This document shows positions 14,940-15,521 of a stretch of DNA of 15,521 nucleotides, one piece after another; positions within the stretch are counted from its first letter, which is position 1; each line of letters starts with the position of its first letter. The notes beneath the pieces are model-generated. The model was given only the letters and a program-made list of their open reading frames with translations, made no database searches and had not been told where the DNA came from. This stretch comes from Allobutyricicoccus pentlandensis. Lineage in GTDB: Bacteria; Bacillota; Clostridia; Oscillospirales; QAMX01. Where the stretch lies: NCBI GenBank assembly GCA_904398645.1, contig CAJFPH010000059.1:1-15521 (forward strand), read 5' to 3'. The position numbers were made by a program, and so were the translations under genes.

Positions 14940-15521
14940 TGCTGCATCAGATTGAACCGGAGCAATATCACTGCGAATATACGCCGCGTGAGCCGGAGCC
15001 TACCGACTACCTCGTAGCTTTTCGGCAAAATGAAATTTTGCTAAATCATGTGGAAAATGGACAACTTCCGATGATTTCAGATTTTCAGGATTTGTCACAG
15101 GACAAGTTACAATATCTTTTCTCCATTTCCGGACATGGTTTTTTTCTCCTGAAAAATCCGCCTGCTGAGACGTCGTTGTTTTCCTACTGCCACACCCGTA
15201 TGCTGCGTGAGGTTCGACCGCTTTGGATGGCCTTTGCCGGCGTAACGGCGTACCACCTTGCCGTCTGGTATGGACACAACAGATACTGTGGCGCTTGCGG
15301 CCGTAAAATGGTACATAAGACGGATGAGAGAGCGATGCTCTGCCCGGAGTGTGGTAATATTCGTTACCCGGATATGTCCGTTGCGATTATTGTTGGCGTG
15401 CGTAATGGAGAAAAAATTCTTTTGACCCGCTATGCGGGCCGCAATTTACCGGATTATGCATTAATTGCGGGCTTTTGCGAGATTGGAGAAACGCTTGAGG
15501 ATACCGTACGGCGCGAGGTTA
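14936..15521 (+). CDS. nudC: NADH pyrophosphatase NudC-like (3' end beyond window)
   Basis: The first 195 residues of a Nudix hydrolase; the gene runs off the window. NudC-type enzymes hydrolyse NAD(H) to NMN(H) and AMP, and can remove NAD caps from RNA. An N-terminal domain (about 1-112) is followed by a zinc ribbon with C118, C121, C136 and C139. The segment IRYPDMSVAIIVGV then leads into the Nudix domain. The Nudix box begins GFCEIGETLEDTVRREV, with G179, E185, R193 and E194 in the correct spacing; its remaining glutamates and the downstream SQPWPFPxS-type motif of NudC are outside the window. ATG 14936 overlaps the VOC stop. Met2 at 14939 has slightly better spacing to GAGG (14928-14931) and could be the real start. 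Confidence 0.85.
   Translation, partial: MMLHQIEPEQYHCEYTPREPEPTDYLVAFRQNEILLNHVENGQLPMISDFQDLSQDKLQYLFSISGHGFFLLKNPPAETSLFSYCHTRMLREVRPLWMAFAGVTAYHLAVWYGHNRYCGACGRKMVHKTDERAMLCPECGNIRYPDMSVAIIVGVRNGEKILLTRYAGRNLPDYALIAGFCEIGETLEDTVRREV

Noticed and set aside
1..15521. CRISPR arrays, tRNA or rRNA genes, insertion sequences, phage genes
   Set aside because: No regularly spaced repeats, no tRNA-like cloverleaf or rRNA stretches noticed, and no transposase or integrase motifs in any frame; the window is almost fully occupied by chromosomal housekeeping genes.

Overview
The window is a densely packed, entirely plus-strand stretch of a Gram-positive (Firmicutes) chromosome. The best guess is an endospore-forming member of the Clostridia, close to the Oscillospiraceae/Ruminococcaceae type. 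This rests on the conserved order yicC-remA-rpoZ-priA-def-fmt-rsmB-rlmN-PP2C-prkC-rsgA, on a DUF5685/J-protein pair of the kind seen in that group, on frequent TTG/GTG starts, and on a tiny spoVM gene, which implies sporulation. Taxonomy is inferred from gene content and order only.

Layout. Bases 1-2442 hold an accessory membrane/chaperone block: the last codons of an upstream gene, an RseC/MucC-like redox membrane protein, a DUF5685 protein, a J-domain protein with TPR-like helices and a cysteine-rich tail, and a polytopic membrane protein. Bases 2454-13973 hold the housekeeping cluster: YicC RNase, RemA, RNA polymerase omega, PriA helicase, peptide deformylase, Met-tRNA formyltransferase, the rRNA methyltransferases RsmB and RlmN, the PP2C phosphatase/PASTA kinase pair, and the ribosome-assembly GTPase RsgA. 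Most neighbours are 1-17 bases apart or overlap by 4-14 bases, which fits one long operon or a few overlapping ones. The largest internal gap is 62 bases, between remA and rpoZ. Relative to the Bacillus subtilis order, gmk, coaBC, rpe and thiN are absent from their usual places.

A strong hairpin with a T-run follows rsgA (13994-14054). After it come two very small genes, each with a good ribosome-binding site. One encodes a 48-residue double-hydrophobic membrane protein (14075-14221). The other encodes a 23-residue peptide (14245-14316) that matches SpoVM of B. subtilis at several key positions and lies where spoVM is expected, downstream of the prkC-rsgA block. A non-coding stretch with hairpin potential follows. 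A sigma-A-type promoter (14457-14485) then drives a VOC/glyoxalase-family gene and an overlapping nudC-like NADH pyrophosphatase gene, which runs off the window end.

Together the cluster couples protein-synthesis initiation (def, fmt), ribosome maturation (rsmB, rlmN, rsgA), replication restart (priA), transcription (rpoZ, remA) and envelope-linked Ser/Thr phosphorylation (PP2C, prkC). The most notable item is the spoVM microgene with its small membrane-protein partner. No wholly new multi-gene system is evident. The least characterised parts are the DUF5685/J-protein/membrane-protein trio and the 48-residue protein.
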